From the NCBI GenBank assembly GCA_029555925.1, contig JAKPQU010000546.1, forward strand, positions 1 through 13,351: a stretch of DNA of 13,351 nt, read 5' to 3'. Position numbers and translations under genes: made by a program. This DNA is from Bacillota bacterium. GTDB lineage: Bacteria > Eremiobacterota > SpSt-956 > JAKJGF01. Below, in pieces: positions 13,038-13,351 of this stretch (position 1 is its first letter; every line of letters starts with the position of its first letter). A model generated the notes under the pieces. It saw only the letters and a list, made by a program, of their open reading frames with translations. It had not been told where the DNA came from and made no database searches.

Positions 13038-13065
13038 ATTATACAATATATTTAGATTATGTCAA
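13038..13065 (-). promoter_or_regulatory. Consensus sigma70-type promoter reading into the zinc-ribbon leader
   Basis: On the minus strand TTGACA (13060-13065), 16 bp, TATAAT (13038-13043), both perfect. The -35 box overlaps the stop codon of the upstream phosphorylase gene, so the two genes can be read separately. Confidence 0.8.
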
Positions 13066-13351
13066 GTAATCTTTTTATTATCATTAATATGAAGTAATTT
13101 AATGGCCTCTATGGCAGTTTTTATGGCTTTTTCTACTATCGCATCTTTATCAGTAGCACCGGAAAATGGCTTTTCATCATAGGTTTCCCCTATAATAGCA
13201 ACTACTTCAGCGGCTCTTAATTTTTTAAGAGACGAAAGAATAAATATAGCAGATGCTTCCATAGATGTAGCAAGTACATTGGCTTTTCTCCAGCATGTCC
13301 AGAGTTTTGCATTTTCCTCATCCATGGGATGCCCCTGATTGATTTCCGTAT
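13062..13351 (-). CDS. Uridine phosphorylase-like nucleoside phosphorylase, C-terminal part (cut by window edge)
   Basis: The frame is open to the window edge; the Met at 13325 is internal, because upstream codons TEINQGHP continue the domain. 95 residues are visible. The text NVLATSMEASAIFILSSLKKLRAAEVVAIIG matches the PNP/UDP family, where the MEA(S/A)A segment (residues around the Met-Glu pair) binds the ribose and is followed by a long helix and a beta-strand ending VxxVIG. Known: these enzymes split uridine or related nucleosides with phosphate to give base and ribose-1-phosphate. The variant TSMEASAIF with preceding K-L-W-x-x-W is typical of uridine phosphorylases rather than MTA/SAH nucleosidases, but the substrate is not certain. 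Stop TGA lies within the downstream promoter. It belongs to an operon outside the window. Confidence 0.85.
   Translation of the reverse strand, partial: TEINQGHPMDEENAKLWTCWRKANVLATSMEASAIFILSSLKKLRAAEVVAIIGETYDEKPFSGATDKDAIVEKAIKTAIEAIKLLHINDNKKIT

Overview
This is an AT-rich window from a bacterium with an outer membrane. The evidence is a deoxyrhamnose-type sugar epimerase, a heptosyltransferase-like GT9 enzyme, a lipobox lipoprotein, a CsgG/FlgO-like protein and a small beta-barrel ending in Phe. I see no rRNA, tRNA, CRISPR array or complete insertion sequence. I cannot assign a phylum. The AT-rich genes, the repeat-laden intergenic DNA and the zinc-ribbon protein would fit an uncultured lineage, but that is an impression only.

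Layout. 1-510: decayed C-terminal end of a gluzincin-like peptidase. 607-1161 (-): rfbC/rmlC, the dTDP-4-dehydrorhamnose 3,5-epimerase, with a good promoter at 1202-1230. 1583-3967 (+): a large lipoprotein with a cupredoxin-like domain and a GGG-rich parallel beta-helix, cut by one in-frame TAG at 3389-3391 after which the frame stays open for 191 codons. 4003-4225: two fold-back repeat elements. 4278-4962: an MNT nucleotidyltransferase/HEPN pair (type VII toxin-antitoxin type). 4968-7777: glycosyltransferases GT2, GT9 and GT2, probably one operon for a surface glycan; the second and third lack an ATG at the conserved N-terminus and appear to begin at ATT. 7807-9234 (-) and 9679-11052 (+): a divergent pair of envelope proteins, CsgG-like plus TPR, and FecR plus a CsgG/FlgO-like domain. 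11432-12127 (+): an outer-membrane beta-barrel with a strong terminator. 12303-12581 (-): a small two-domain zinc-ribbon protein behind a leader of about 450 nt whose folding would bury both its ribosome-binding site and its GTG start. 13062-13351 (-): C-terminal part of a uridine-phosphorylase-like enzyme running off the window.

The most striking non-coding signal is a set of ten short heptamer arrays (core GTGA or TCAC, period 7) confined to positions 511-9621. In most junctions they come as convergent pairs, GTGA-sense first and TCAC-sense second. Because 7 is not a multiple of 3, three consecutive GTGA units place TGA in all three frames; rfbC, the GT9 gene and the second GT2 gene all stop inside such arrays. 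Together with the fold-back elements they show repeat-driven remodelling of gene borders in the left two thirds of the window, while the right third is free of them.

Themes: rfbC and the glycosyltransferases suit lipopolysaccharide or capsule synthesis; the lipoprotein, CsgG-like, FecR and beta-barrel proteins suit the cell envelope; the zinc-ribbon gene is the best candidate for RNA-level control.
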